This document shows positions 7,016-13,392 of a DNA stretch of 14,105 nt, piece after piece. Below the pieces are notes generated by a model. The model was not told where the DNA came from. It saw nothing but the letters and a program-made list of their open reading frames with translations, and ran no database searches. The translations under genes were made by a program, and so were the position numbers. Positions within the stretch are counted from its first letter, which is position 1; every line of letters starts with the position of its first letter. The DNA lies in the NCBI GenBank assembly GCA_025935235.1, contig JAICVT010000071.1, positions 1 to 14,105 on the forward strand, in the 5' to 3' direction. Source of the DNA: Ktedonobacterales bacterium (GTDB lineage: Bacteria; Chloroflexota; Ktedonobacteria; Ktedonobacterales; JADMIN01).

Positions 7016-8329
7016 ATGGCGGTGAATACTCAGCAACGAATGCGCCTGCCCGCGTTGCAGCTGCCGTCGCGGCTGCGCGGGTGGCGGCTCCCTGCGCCGA
7101 TCCCGCTCGCCGAGGCGCAACGCCCGCTGCCCTGGCGCTGGCTCTGGCTCCAGGCCCTCAGCGTCTGGTTTGCCTCGCGCGCCGCCTTCGCCGTGCTCAC
7201 GCTCTACTACCCACTCGTCACTGGGACAGAGTCGCCGAAGATCAAAACTGTCGCGTTGGCCTCTATCATCCAGCGCTGGACGTACTGGGATGGCGCGATC
7301 TACATTCACATCGCGCAGAGCGGCTACACGCCGCCGGAATACAGCGTCTACTTTCCGCTCTATCCCGCGCTGATCCGCTTCTCCACGTTCATCATTGGCC
7401 CCCACTGGGCGACCGCTGCGCTACTCGTCTCGAACCTCGGCGCGCTGCTGGCCTACGGCGGCATTGCGGCGCTGGCGGCCCAGTTCGCCTCCACCGACAA
7501 CACGCGCAAGGTCGTCCGCACGGCGCTGATCCTCTTCGCCGCCTATCCGCTGGGCTTCTTCACCGCCGCCGCCTACACCGATGGCATATTCGTCGGGCTG
7601 GCGGCGTTCGCGCTGCTCTTTGCCGCGCGCAGGCGCTGGTGGTGGGCGGCGGCGTTCGCGCTGCTCGCCGGATGGTCCCGCCCGGTCGGGCCAGCGCTCA
7701 TCCTGCCGCTGGCCTGGGAGGCGCTCCAGTATTACCGCTATCACCGCGCCGCTCGCGCCGAGGCAGGCAAGAGAGGCGAAGGAGGCGAGGGATCAGTGCA
7801 GCGGGCATTGCGGACGGCAGCGCCCGCGCTGGCGGCCATCTGCGCGCCCATTCTCAGCGTTGTCACGTTCTCCGCCTACCTGTGGCGGCGCTACGGCGAC
7901 CCGCTGATGATCGTCCACGCCGAGCATCACTGGGCGCATTTCAGCATGTCTCCGATCCTCTCGATTCCGGTGGCCATCTTCGCCTTCGCACATGTGGCGA
8001 TCAACTCGCCGCTGCAATTTCGGGTCCTGCTCGACCTGGCGCCGGTGATTGGCGCGCTCGTCATCACACTGGTGGCGGCACGGCGCGCGCCGCTGGTCCT
8101 CACCCTCTACATGCTGGGCCTGCTCTACATCGTCACCTCCGAGCCGATTGACTTTACCGACCTGTTCATCTCCGGCGGGCGCTACATGATCGCGGCGTTT
8201 CCCGTTGTACTCTACTTCGCCCACTGGCTGCGGCGGGCCGATTGGCTGCTGCCCACGCTGTGCGTCTGTGGCGTGGCGCTCCAGGCTGTCGTGACCATCT
8301 ATTTTCTGGGGCACGGCTGGATTGTCTGA
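7016..8329 (+). CDS. PIG-V/Gpi18-like membrane mannosyltransferase (GT-C)
   Basis: This is a 437-residue multi-pass protein of the bacterial relatives of PIG-V/Gpi18 mannosyltransferases. Family landmarks are YWDGAIYIHIAQSGY (90-104, with the WD pair), VYFPLYPALIR (111-121), AYPLGFFTAAAYTDGIF (176-192) followed by a row of Trp and Arg, and GWSRPVG (219-225). About ten transmembrane helices are evident, with a charged cytoplasmic-type loop at 243-263 (RAARAEAGKRGEGGEG). In eukaryotes PIG-V uses dolichyl-phosphate mannose, and bacterial members are thought to use polyprenyl-phosphate sugars. The ATG at 7016 has AAGGA at 7004-7008 with seven-base spacing. It lies 104 bp downstream of the PMT-like gene on the same strand with no hairpin in between, which suggests co-transcription. 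Confidence 0.87.
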   Translation: MAVNTQQRMRLPALQLPSRLRGWRLPAPIPLAEAQRPLPWRWLWLQALSVWFASRAAFAVLTLYYPLVTGTESPKIKTVALASIIQRWTYWDGAIYIHIAQSGYTPPEYSVYFPLYPALIRFSTFIIGPHWATAALLVSNLGALLAYGGIAALAAQFASTDNTRKVVRTALILFAAYPLGFFTAAAYTDGIFVGLAAFALLFAARRRWWWAAAFALLAGWSRPVGPALILPLAWEALQYYRYHRAARAEAGKRGEGGEGSVQRALRTAAPALAAICAPILSVVTFSAYLWRRYGDPLMIVHAEHHWAHFSMSPILSIPVAIFAFAHVAINSPLQFRVLLDLAPVIGALVITLVAARRAPLVLTLYMLGLLYIVTSEPIDFTDLFISGGRYMIAAFPVVLYFAHWLRRADWLLPTLCVCGVALQAVVTIYFLGHGWIV

Positions 8330-8360
8330 GCGCGTGGCGCTTGCCCTGATTCCAGACGCG

Positions 8361-8411
8361 GCGAGAGCAGGCCACAGGCTGCGCATACATGCAACCGGCG
8401 CCTGCTCTCGC
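8361..8411. terminator. Long hairpin between convergent genes; probable bidirectional terminator
   Basis: GCGAGAGCAGGC (8361-8372) and GCCTGCTCTCGC (8400-8411) are a perfect 12-bp inverted repeat with a 27-base loop. It occupies the gap between two convergent genes. No T-run follows on either strand, so it is not a textbook intrinsic terminator. Position and stem strength still favour a termination or 3'-end protection role. Confidence 0.6.
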
Positions 8412-8433
8412 GCGCTCTGGACAAGGTTCTACG

Positions 8434-8838
8434 CTACTTCTTCGAGCCTCCGAACATCCCACGGATCAGCGTGTAGAACACGCTGACGATGATCGCGCCA
8501 ATCAGCGAAGAGACGATTAGCACGCCCTCGAGCGCGAAGTCGACAGGAAGCCTGTTCTTCTGAGCAAAGGTCTCGAAGATGTAAGCGCCAATGACCGTCA
8601 GGATGACGCCAGTTACCACGCCACCCGGCTTCTGCTTGGTCAGCTTCTCCGTGACGAAGAGGACGACGACCGCCAGCACGATCAGGATGATCAACTGGAT
8701 CAGGTTGATGTGATAGGCCGGGGTGGGCCAATCCAGCACCTGGACGGTCGCATCCGTCTGGTGGAAGATCTGGTTCAGGATACCAGAATTCGGGATCGGG
8801 TTGAACGAAGGGACAGCGGCTACGACAAAGGCGGACAT
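8434..8838 (-). CDS. Small membrane protein, GlsB/YeaQ/YmgE (transglycosylase-associated)-like
   Basis: This 134-residue protein has three predicted transmembrane helices (about 44-66, 72-91 and 103-127). Glycine-rich segments GGVVTGVILTVIGAYIF and VSSLIGAIIVSVFYTLIRG resemble the GlsB/YeaQ/YmgE family, whose members are small inner-membrane proteins linked to stress. Typical members are about 80-90 residues. The extra N-terminal about 40 residues here are moderately hydrophobic with several prolines and have no assigned role. The ATG at 8838 is chosen because AGGAG (8854-8850) precedes it with 11-base spacing. A GTG at 8862 in frame would put that site inside the gene. It is divergent from the aldo/keto reductase gene. 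Family assignment is by motif impression only. Confidence 0.72.
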   Translation of the reverse strand: MSAFVVAAVPSFNPIPNSGILNQIFHQTDATVQVLDWPTPAYHINLIQLIILIVLAVVVLFVTEKLTKQKPGGVVTGVILTVIGAYIFETFAQKNRLPVDFALEGVLIVSSLIGAIIVSVFYTLIRGMFGGSKK

Positions 8839-9015
8839 GTGCTGCAAGTCTCCTTTCCTCACCCTGAGGGATCAATGATGGCGCCACATCGTTGTGGATG
8901 CGCCCGGCTGCTGCGTTAGCAAGCGATAGGCCAAGGCGAAAGCTAGCATAGCATGGGCGCGCAACTTGCGGCATATTCGCTTGTTCGATTGCGCTCGCGG
9001 CATAATCCGCAGAGG

Positions 9016-9054
9016 GCGCTCGATCTCGGCGCTCGATCTCGGCGCTCGATCTCG
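9016..9054 (+). repeat. Three perfect tandem copies of a 13-bp unit upstream of the aldo/keto reductase gene
   Basis: GCGCTCGATCTCG is repeated at 9016-9028, 9029-9041 and 9042-9054, followed by a partial copy GCGC. The array ends 44 bases before the start codon. An exact copy of the unit, extended to 17 shared bases, also occurs inside the gene at 9212-9228, encoding ALDLG. The only promoter-like element seen nearby is CATAAT at 9001-9006, flanked by GCGG and CCGC, with no good -35 box. Confidence 0.9.
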
Positions 9055-9098
9055 GCGCGAGAGCCGCAGTCATCCGCGCGTAGTGAGGAGCAATCATC

Positions 9099-10061
9099 AT
9101 GGACTATCGGCGACTTGGCGCTTCAGGCCTGCGCGTCTCGGTCATCGGCCTGGGAGGCAACACCTTGGGGCGCTACGTGGATGAGCGCGGCACGGCGCAG
9201 GTGGTTGGCGCGGCGCTCGATCTCGGCGTCAACTTCTTCGACACAGCAGACATCTACAGCGCGGGCGTCTCTGAGGAGCTGCTCGGCAAGGCGCTGCGTG
9301 GCAATCGCGAGCGAGCGCTGATCGCGACCAAGGTCGGCATGCGCGCTGGTCCTGGCCCCAACGAAAACGGTTCCTCGCGCAAACACATCTTCGACAGCGT
9401 GCGCGCCAGTCTCGATCGGCTGGACGTGGACTACATTGATCTGCTCCAGATCCACCGCTTCGATCCCGATACCCCGCTCGAAGAGACGCTCGAAGCGCTC
9501 AACGATTTGGTGCGCGCGGGCGACGTGCGCTACATCGGCTGCTCGAACTATGATGCCTGGCGGCTGACGCAGGCGCTGTGGATCAGCGACCGCCGACGCC
9601 TGGCCCCATTCGTCTCGGCGCAGCCCCAGTACAATCTGCTCGCGCGCGAGATCGAGCGTGAGCTGATCCCCGCCTGTCTGGAGTTCGGCGTCGGCGTCAT
9701 CCCCTTCTCGCCACTGGCGGGGGGCGTGCTGACGGGCAAATATCGGCCAGATCAGCCCGCGCCAGAGCACACGCGCGGCTACAACAACCCCAACTTCGCC
9801 GCGCGGCTCAATCGCGCCGACCTGGAGACCGTCGAGCGCCTCGATGCCTGGGCGCACGAACGCGACCACACCGTCGGCGAGCTGGCGTTGGCATGGCTGG
9901 CCGCGCAGCCAGCCGTCTCCACCGTCATCGCGGGCGTGCGCTCGCCTGAGCAGGTTGCCGCGAACGTGGCAGCAGGCGAGTGGAAGCTCTTGCCCGACGA
10001 CCTGAGCGCGATTGATAGCCTGCTGTCGCCTGAGGGCGGCTCCAACGACGAGGCCGAGTAG
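9099..10061 (+). CDS. Aldo/keto reductase
   Basis: This 320-residue protein is a standard NAD(P)H-dependent aldo/keto reductase, a cytosolic (beta/alpha)8-barrel that interconverts carbonyls and alcohols. The catalytic tetrad is complete: Asp48 (FFDTAD), Tyr53 (DIYS), Lys78 (ATKVG) and His119 (LQIHR). Other family signatures are YRRLGASGLRVSVIGLGG at the N-terminus, DYIDLLQIHRFD (111-122), VRYIGCSNY (143-151) and the late cofactor-phosphate region STVIAGVRSPEQVAANV. It resembles the YajO/Tas-type or voltage-channel beta-subunit-like branch more than xylose reductases. The substrate cannot be named. The ATG has GAGGAG at 9085-9090 with eight-base spacing. It stands alone on its strand, with its own upstream tandem repeats and about 270 bp before the next gene. 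Confidence 0.95.
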   Translation: MDYRRLGASGLRVSVIGLGGNTLGRYVDERGTAQVVGAALDLGVNFFDTADIYSAGVSEELLGKALRGNRERALIATKVGMRAGPGPNENGSSRKHIFDSVRASLDRLDVDYIDLLQIHRFDPDTPLEETLEALNDLVRAGDVRYIGCSNYDAWRLTQALWISDRRRLAPFVSAQPQYNLLAREIERELIPACLEFGVGVIPFSPLAGGVLTGKYRPDQPAPEHTRGYNNPNFAARLNRADLETVERLDAWAHERDHTVGELALAWLAAQPAVSTVIAGVRSPEQVAANVAAGEWKLLPDDLSAIDSLLSPEGGSNDEAE

Positions 10062-10146
10062 CGCCGCCAAAACAACATACGTGCGGATTGGCCGGTGGCA
10101 TGCGAGAGAGCGCGCCACATTGCATAGCGCGTTCGTTGCACAGGCA

Positions 10147-10176
10147 TTGACAAGGGAGCGCTGTGCCAGGTACCAT
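10147..10176 (+). promoter_or_regulatory. Candidate promoter of the DUF3311-SSS transporter operon
   Basis: A perfect -35 hexamer TTGACA (10147-10152) is followed after 18 bases by TACCAT (10171-10176), four of six matching TATAAT. Transcription would start near 10183, giving a leader of about 150 bases that contains a hairpin and a tandem repeat. Confidence 0.5.
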
Positions 10177-10187
10177 CTTCACAACGT

Positions 10188-10224
10188 CGCGTTGCGATCA
10201 GCTATCGGGGCTGATCGCGTCGCG
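10188..10224 (+). other. Long imperfect hairpin at the 5' end of the predicted transporter leader
   Basis: A perfect 8-bp inverted repeat GCGATCAG (10194-10201) and CTGATCGC (10211-10218) is extended, beyond a T.G wobble and one mismatch, by CGCG on both sides (10188-10191, 10221-10224). The loop is nine bases. If the predicted promoter is used, the structure sits almost at the transcript's 5' end. It could stabilise the message, bind a regulator as DNA, or end transcripts from the aldo/keto reductase. There is no T-run. Confidence 0.55.
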
Positions 10225-10286
10225 CGGTGCGACCGAGCTGGCGACAAGCTCGTGACGCAGGCGGGTCCAGCGATCCACGACAATCA

Positions 10287-10316
10287 TCGGCGATCTTCGG
10301 CGATCTTCGGCGATCA
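10287..10316 (+). repeat. Three tandem copies of a 10-bp unit just upstream of the DUF3311 gene
   Basis: TCGGCGATCT occurs at 10287-10296 and 10297-10306, with a third copy at 10307-10316 differing in the last base. The array ends 17 bases before the start codon, next to the ribosome-binding site. Each copy has a GATC, spaced exactly 10 bp apart. Confidence 0.9.
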
Positions 10317-10333
10317 TTGATTGGAGCGACTGC

Positions 10334-10543
10334 ATGGACAACAACACCGTCCGCAGCAGAGGAGCGAGCTACTGGCTCTACCTCCTGCTTCTCCTCCCGT
10401 TCATCGCGACCCTGTGGCCACCGTTCTACAACGCGCTGCAACCAGAGTGGCTCGGCATCCCGTACTTCTACTGGTATCAGTGCCTCTGGATCATCCTCAG
10501 CGCGGTCATCACGGGCATCGTCTACTGGACCTCGCGCGATTGA
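10334..10543 (+). CDS. DUF3311 small membrane protein, likely partner of the adjacent SSS symporter
   Basis: This 69-residue protein has two transmembrane helices (about 12-30 and 47-65). The family signature is clear: LPFIATLWPPFYN (21-33) followed by GIPYFYWYQCLW (41-52). DUF3311 genes are commonly found directly before SSS-family symporters of the MctP type, and the same arrangement is seen here. The protein may be an accessory subunit, analogous to YhdT beside PanF, but its function is not established. The ATG has GGAG at 10323-10326 with seven-base spacing. The stop codon lies inside a 10-bp tandem repeat. The SSS gene begins 132 bp downstream. Confidence 0.9.
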   Translation: MDNNTVRSRGASYWLYLLLLLPFIATLWPPFYNALQPEWLGIPYFYWYQCLWIILSAVITGIVYWTSRD

Positions 10544-10558
10544 GCGCGATTGAGCGCG
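10534..10558 (+). repeat. 10-bp tandem repeat straddling the DUF3311 stop codon
   Basis: GCGCGATTGA occurs at 10534-10543 and 10544-10553, followed by a partial copy GCGCG. The first copy encodes the last codons and the TGA stop of the small membrane protein. The second repeats them after the stop. Confidence 0.88.
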
Positions 10559-10675
10559 CAACTCAGACACCCTGAACTCAGCTGACCCTGCTTGATCCCG
10601 GTCTCGCCCTGTCGCTGCTACGGCGCCCCTCGCGCTTGCCACTCGATGTCAACGCGCAGTTCAGAGGAGAGCCAC

Positions 10676-12358
10676 ATGTCCAACGTGAATGTGACGGCGC
10701 TCATCATCTTCGTCGTGCTGTTTGCGCTCGTCACCGTCCTCGGGTTCATCGCGGCCAGATGGCGCGCGGGTGACCTGAACCAGCTCCATGAATGGGGCCT
10801 TGGCGGCCGCCGCTTCGGCACAGTCGTGTCGTGGTTCCTGCTCGGCGGCGACCTCTATACCGCCTACACCTTCGTTGCGGTTCCAGCGCTCGTCTTCGCC
10901 AGCGGCGCCATCGGATTCTTTGCCGTCCCGTACACCATCATCGTCTATCCCTTCATCTTCATCGTCATGCCACGCCTGTGGAGCGTCGCCCGCAAGCATG
11001 GCTACGTGACGCCAGCCGACTTCGTGCGCGGGCGCTATGACAGCAGCACGCTAGCGCTGGTCATCGCCCTGACGGGCATCCTGGCCACCATGCCCTACAT
11101 CGCGTTGCAGCTCGTCGGCATTCAGGTCGTGCTCGCCGGACTCGGCCTCTCGTTCAGCGGCTCCATCCTTGGTGTGCCACTGAATGACCTGCCGCTCATC
11201 ATCGCCTTTGTCATCCTGGCCGCCTACACCTACACCAGCGGCTTGCGCGCCCCAGCGATGATCGCGCTGGTGAAAGACCTGCTGATCTACATCACCGTGA
11301 TCGTGGCGGTCATCGTCATTCCGATTCAGCTCGGTGGCTATGGCCACATCTTCACCGTGACGCTCCAGCATCAGGCCGCCGTCAAGGCCGCCATCGCGCA
11401 TCCGACGCCCGGCGTCAAAACCCCTGGGCCGTTCGGCGTCATCCTGGCGCCGCCAACCGCCACCAGCCTGGGTACCTATGGCGCGTATGCGACGCTGGCG
11501 CTCGGCTCGGCGCTCGCGCTCTTCCTCTACCCGCACTCGGTGACGGGCGTGCTGGCGGCCAACAGCCGCAAGGTCATCAAGCGCAATGCCGCGCTGTTGC
11601 CAGCCTATTCATTCGTGCTGGCGCTGATCGCACTGTTCGGCTATATGGCCATCGCGGCAGGCGTCTCGAAAAACCCGGCCTTCGCGGCCAACTTCAAGCA
11701 GTACGGCGGCACCTTCGCGGTGCCCGCGCTACTCTTGCAGAGCTTCCCAGCGTGGTTCGTCGGTGTAGCTTTCGCGGCCATTGCCATCGGCGCGCTGGTA
11801 CCTGCCGCTATCATGGCCATCGCCGCCGCCAACCTCTTCACCCGCAACATCTATCGCGAGTACTTCCGCAAGAATCCCAGCCCAGGTGAAGAGGCCTCGG
11901 TGGCCAAGCTGGTCTCACTGATCGTCAAGTTCGGCGCGCTGTTCTTCATCCTCTACCTGGGGACGCAGAACGCGTTGAACCTGCAACTGCTCGGTGGCAT
12001 CTGGATTCTCCAGACGTTCCCGTCCATCATCATCGGCCTCTACACCCGCTGGCTGCATCGCTATGCGCTGCTGCTGGGCTGGGCGGCTGGCATGATTACC
12101 GGCACCTACATGGCCTACACTCAGCATTCCGCCGCTACGGCGCACTTCGGTTCGTCGGTCTTCCCGCTCCAGCTCGGCAGCTTTACAGCGGCGGGCTATG
12201 CGGCGTTCTATGCGTTGATCGCCAACCTGATCGTGACCGTCGTCCTCTCGCTGATCTTCAATCTCGTCAAGGCGCCTGCCGGCGTTGATGAGACCAGCGA
12301 CACGGACTACGAGCACGAGCCTGAGCCAGCGCTGGCTGGCGTTGGATCCGAGCATTAG
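10676..12358 (+). CDS. Sodium:solute symporter (SSS) family transporter, MctP-like
   Basis: This 560-residue protein has about 13 hydrophobic helices of the LeuT-fold SSS family. The segment GLGGRRFGTVVSWFLLGGDLYTAYTF (41-66) followed by FFAVPYTIIVYPFIFIVMPRLW (81-102) and HGYVTPADFVRGRY (108-121) is typical of the MctP branch, whose studied member in Rhizobium transports lactate, pyruvate and other small monocarboxylates. Later landmarks include LFLYPHSVTGVLAANSRKVIKRNA and a conserved LVPAAIMAIAAANLFTRNIYREYF. Substrate and coupling ion are inferred from the family only. The C-terminus is acidic (DETSDTDYEHEPEPAL). The ATG at 10676 is chosen because GAGGAG at 10664-10669 precedes it by six bases. 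The open frame extends 28 codons further upstream but would enclose this site. It is probably co-transcribed with the DUF3311 gene and ends before a strong hairpin. Confidence 0.93.
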   Translation: MSNVNVTALIIFVVLFALVTVLGFIAARWRAGDLNQLHEWGLGGRRFGTVVSWFLLGGDLYTAYTFVAVPALVFASGAIGFFAVPYTIIVYPFIFIVMPRLWSVARKHGYVTPADFVRGRYDSSTLALVIALTGILATMPYIALQLVGIQVVLAGLGLSFSGSILGVPLNDLPLIIAFVILAAYTYTSGLRAPAMIALVKDLLIYITVIVAVIVIPIQLGGYGHIFTVTLQHQAAVKAAIAHPTPGVKTPGPFGVILAPPTATSLGTYGAYATLALGSALALFLYPHSVTGVLAANSRKVIKRNAALLPAYSFVLALIALFGYMAIAAGVSKNPAFAANFKQYGGTFAVPALLLQSFPAWFVGVAFAAIAIGALVPAAIMAIAAANLFTRNIYREYFRKNPSPGEEASVAKLVSLIVKFGALFFILYLGTQNALNLQLLGGIWILQTFPSIIIGLYTRWLHRYALLLGWAAGMITGTYMAYTQHSAATAHFGSSVFPLQLGSFTAAGYAAFYALIANLIVTVVLSLIFNLVKAPAGVDETSDTDYEHEPEPALAGVGSEH

Positions 12359-12386
12359 GGCGCCGGAGCGCTGATCGCGACTGGAT

Positions 12387-12419
12387 GGATGGGCGGCGTC
12401 GGAAAAGCGCCGCCCATCC
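12387..12419 (+). terminator. Strong hairpin terminator after the SSS gene
   Basis: GGATGGGCGGCG (12387-12398) and CGCCGCCCATCC (12408-12419) form a perfect 12-bp GC-rich stem with a nine-base loop, 28 bases after the SSS stop codon. The downstream sequence is only mildly T-rich (CCTGCTGTCCTGCCTTTG), which is common for terminators in GC-rich genomes. Confidence 0.75.
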
Positions 12420-12589
12420 TGCTGTCCTGCCTTTGCCGACGTTCGGCGGCGTCTATCGTATAGTAAAGCGATCAACTCAGCGCGCCTGCGTTACACCCGC
12501 GGCGCGCCTGCTCAGCAGCCGCGCCCGCGAAAGCGCGCGGCGAGCGATAGACGCCCAGACGGGCTGGAGCGACAGGAGAACGCGACGAC

Positions 12590-13312
12590 ATGATGGCTGC
12601 TGGCCACTCGACTATCCAACCCGTCAGACCGCAGGAGGTGTCAGTCATCATCCCGGTCTATAACGAAGTCAACACCATCCTCGAGGTCGTGCGTCGCGTC
12701 CAGGGGCAGCCCAACGTCACTGAGATCATTATCGTGGACGACTGCTCGATTGATGGCACACGCGAACTGCTCAAGCAGACGCCTTCAACCCCTGGCATGA
12801 AGCTGCTCTTCCACGACAAAAACATGGGCAAGGGCGCTGGCATCCGCACCGGCGTGCAGGCGGCCAGCAAAGACATCATCATCATCCAGGATGCCGACCT
12901 CGAGTATAACCCCAGCGACTTCCCGACCGTGCTGCGGCCCATCCTGGACGGCGTAGCCGATGTCGTGTATGGGTCGCGCTTTCTCGGCATCCACCGCAGC
13001 TTCATGCTGCATCACTACCTCGGCAATCGCTTTCTGTCGCTGGTCACCAACGTACTCTACAACAACATGCTCACCGACATGGAGACAGGCTATAAGGCCT
13101 TCCGCGCGCCGATCCTCAAGGGCATCAAGATTCGCAGCAATCGCTTCGACTTCGAGCCAGAGATCACCGCCAAGGTGCTCAAGCGCGGCTACCGCATCTA
13201 CGAGGTGCCGATCTACTACGCCGGACGCGACTATGCCGAGGGCAAGAAGATCACCTGGCGCGATGGATTCGCCGCGCTCTGGGCGCTGGTCCGCTTCCGC
13301 TTCACCAATTGA
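12590..13312 (+). CDS. GT2 glycosyltransferase, DPM1/polyprenyl-phosphate mannose synthase-like
   Basis: This 240-residue GT-A fold enzyme has no transmembrane segment. Motifs in order: VSVIIPVYNE (17-26), IIIVDDCSIDGT (46-57), KNMGKGAGIRTG (77-88), QDADLEYNP (100-108, the metal-binding DxD as DAD), YGSRF (127-131), METGYKAFR (164-172), FDFEPEITAKV (186-196) and YYAGRDYAEGKKITWRDG (209-226). The family transfers a sugar from a nucleotide donor to a polyprenyl phosphate at the inner membrane face. Mannose or glucose are the usual choices and cannot be told apart here. Two adjacent ATGs (12590, 12593) follow AGGAG at 12574-12578. The first has the better spacing (11 bases). A possible -10 TATAGT lies at 12459-12464 without a good -35. 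It is the likely donor-making enzyme for the two GT-C genes upstream, though separated from them by about 4 kb. Confidence 0.9.
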   Translation: MMAAGHSTIQPVRPQEVSVIIPVYNEVNTILEVVRRVQGQPNVTEIIIVDDCSIDGTRELLKQTPSTPGMKLLFHDKNMGKGAGIRTGVQAASKDIIIIQDADLEYNPSDFPTVLRPILDGVADVVYGSRFLGIHRSFMLHHYLGNRFLSLVTNVLYNNMLTDMETGYKAFRAPILKGIKIRSNRFDFEPEITAKVLKRGYRIYEVPIYYAGRDYAEGKKITWRDGFAALWALVRFRFTN

Positions 13313-13392
13313 CTGTTCTCCCATTGACGACGGGTGGATGATAGCGTCGGGCGACGCCGAGGCGGACGTAGCGGCGTGTGGGGGAGCGAATC

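Noticed and set aside
7081..8151. 356-residue plus-strand frame inside the PIG-V-like gene
   Set aside because: Alternate-phase shadow with His/Arg/Ala-rich sequence and no ribosome-binding site.
9016..9054. Could the 13-bp triple repeat, or the 10-bp one at 10287, be a CRISPR array?
   Set aside because: Units are far too short and are directly abutting with no spacers, and no cas gene is present.
8429..9100. 223-residue minus-strand frame covering the GlsB-like gene and its upstream region
   Set aside because: It overlaps the GlsB-like gene in another phase and crosses the intergenic repeats. It lacks family features, whereas the 134-residue frame has clear TM helices and a ribosome-binding site.
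9123..10118. 331-residue minus-strand frame opposite the aldo/keto reductase
   Set aside because: Antisense shadow of an enzyme with a complete catalytic tetrad. No motifs of its own.
12785..13324. 179-residue minus-strand frame opposite the GT2 gene
   Set aside because: Antisense shadow, Ala/Glu/Val/His-rich, with no ribosome-binding site.
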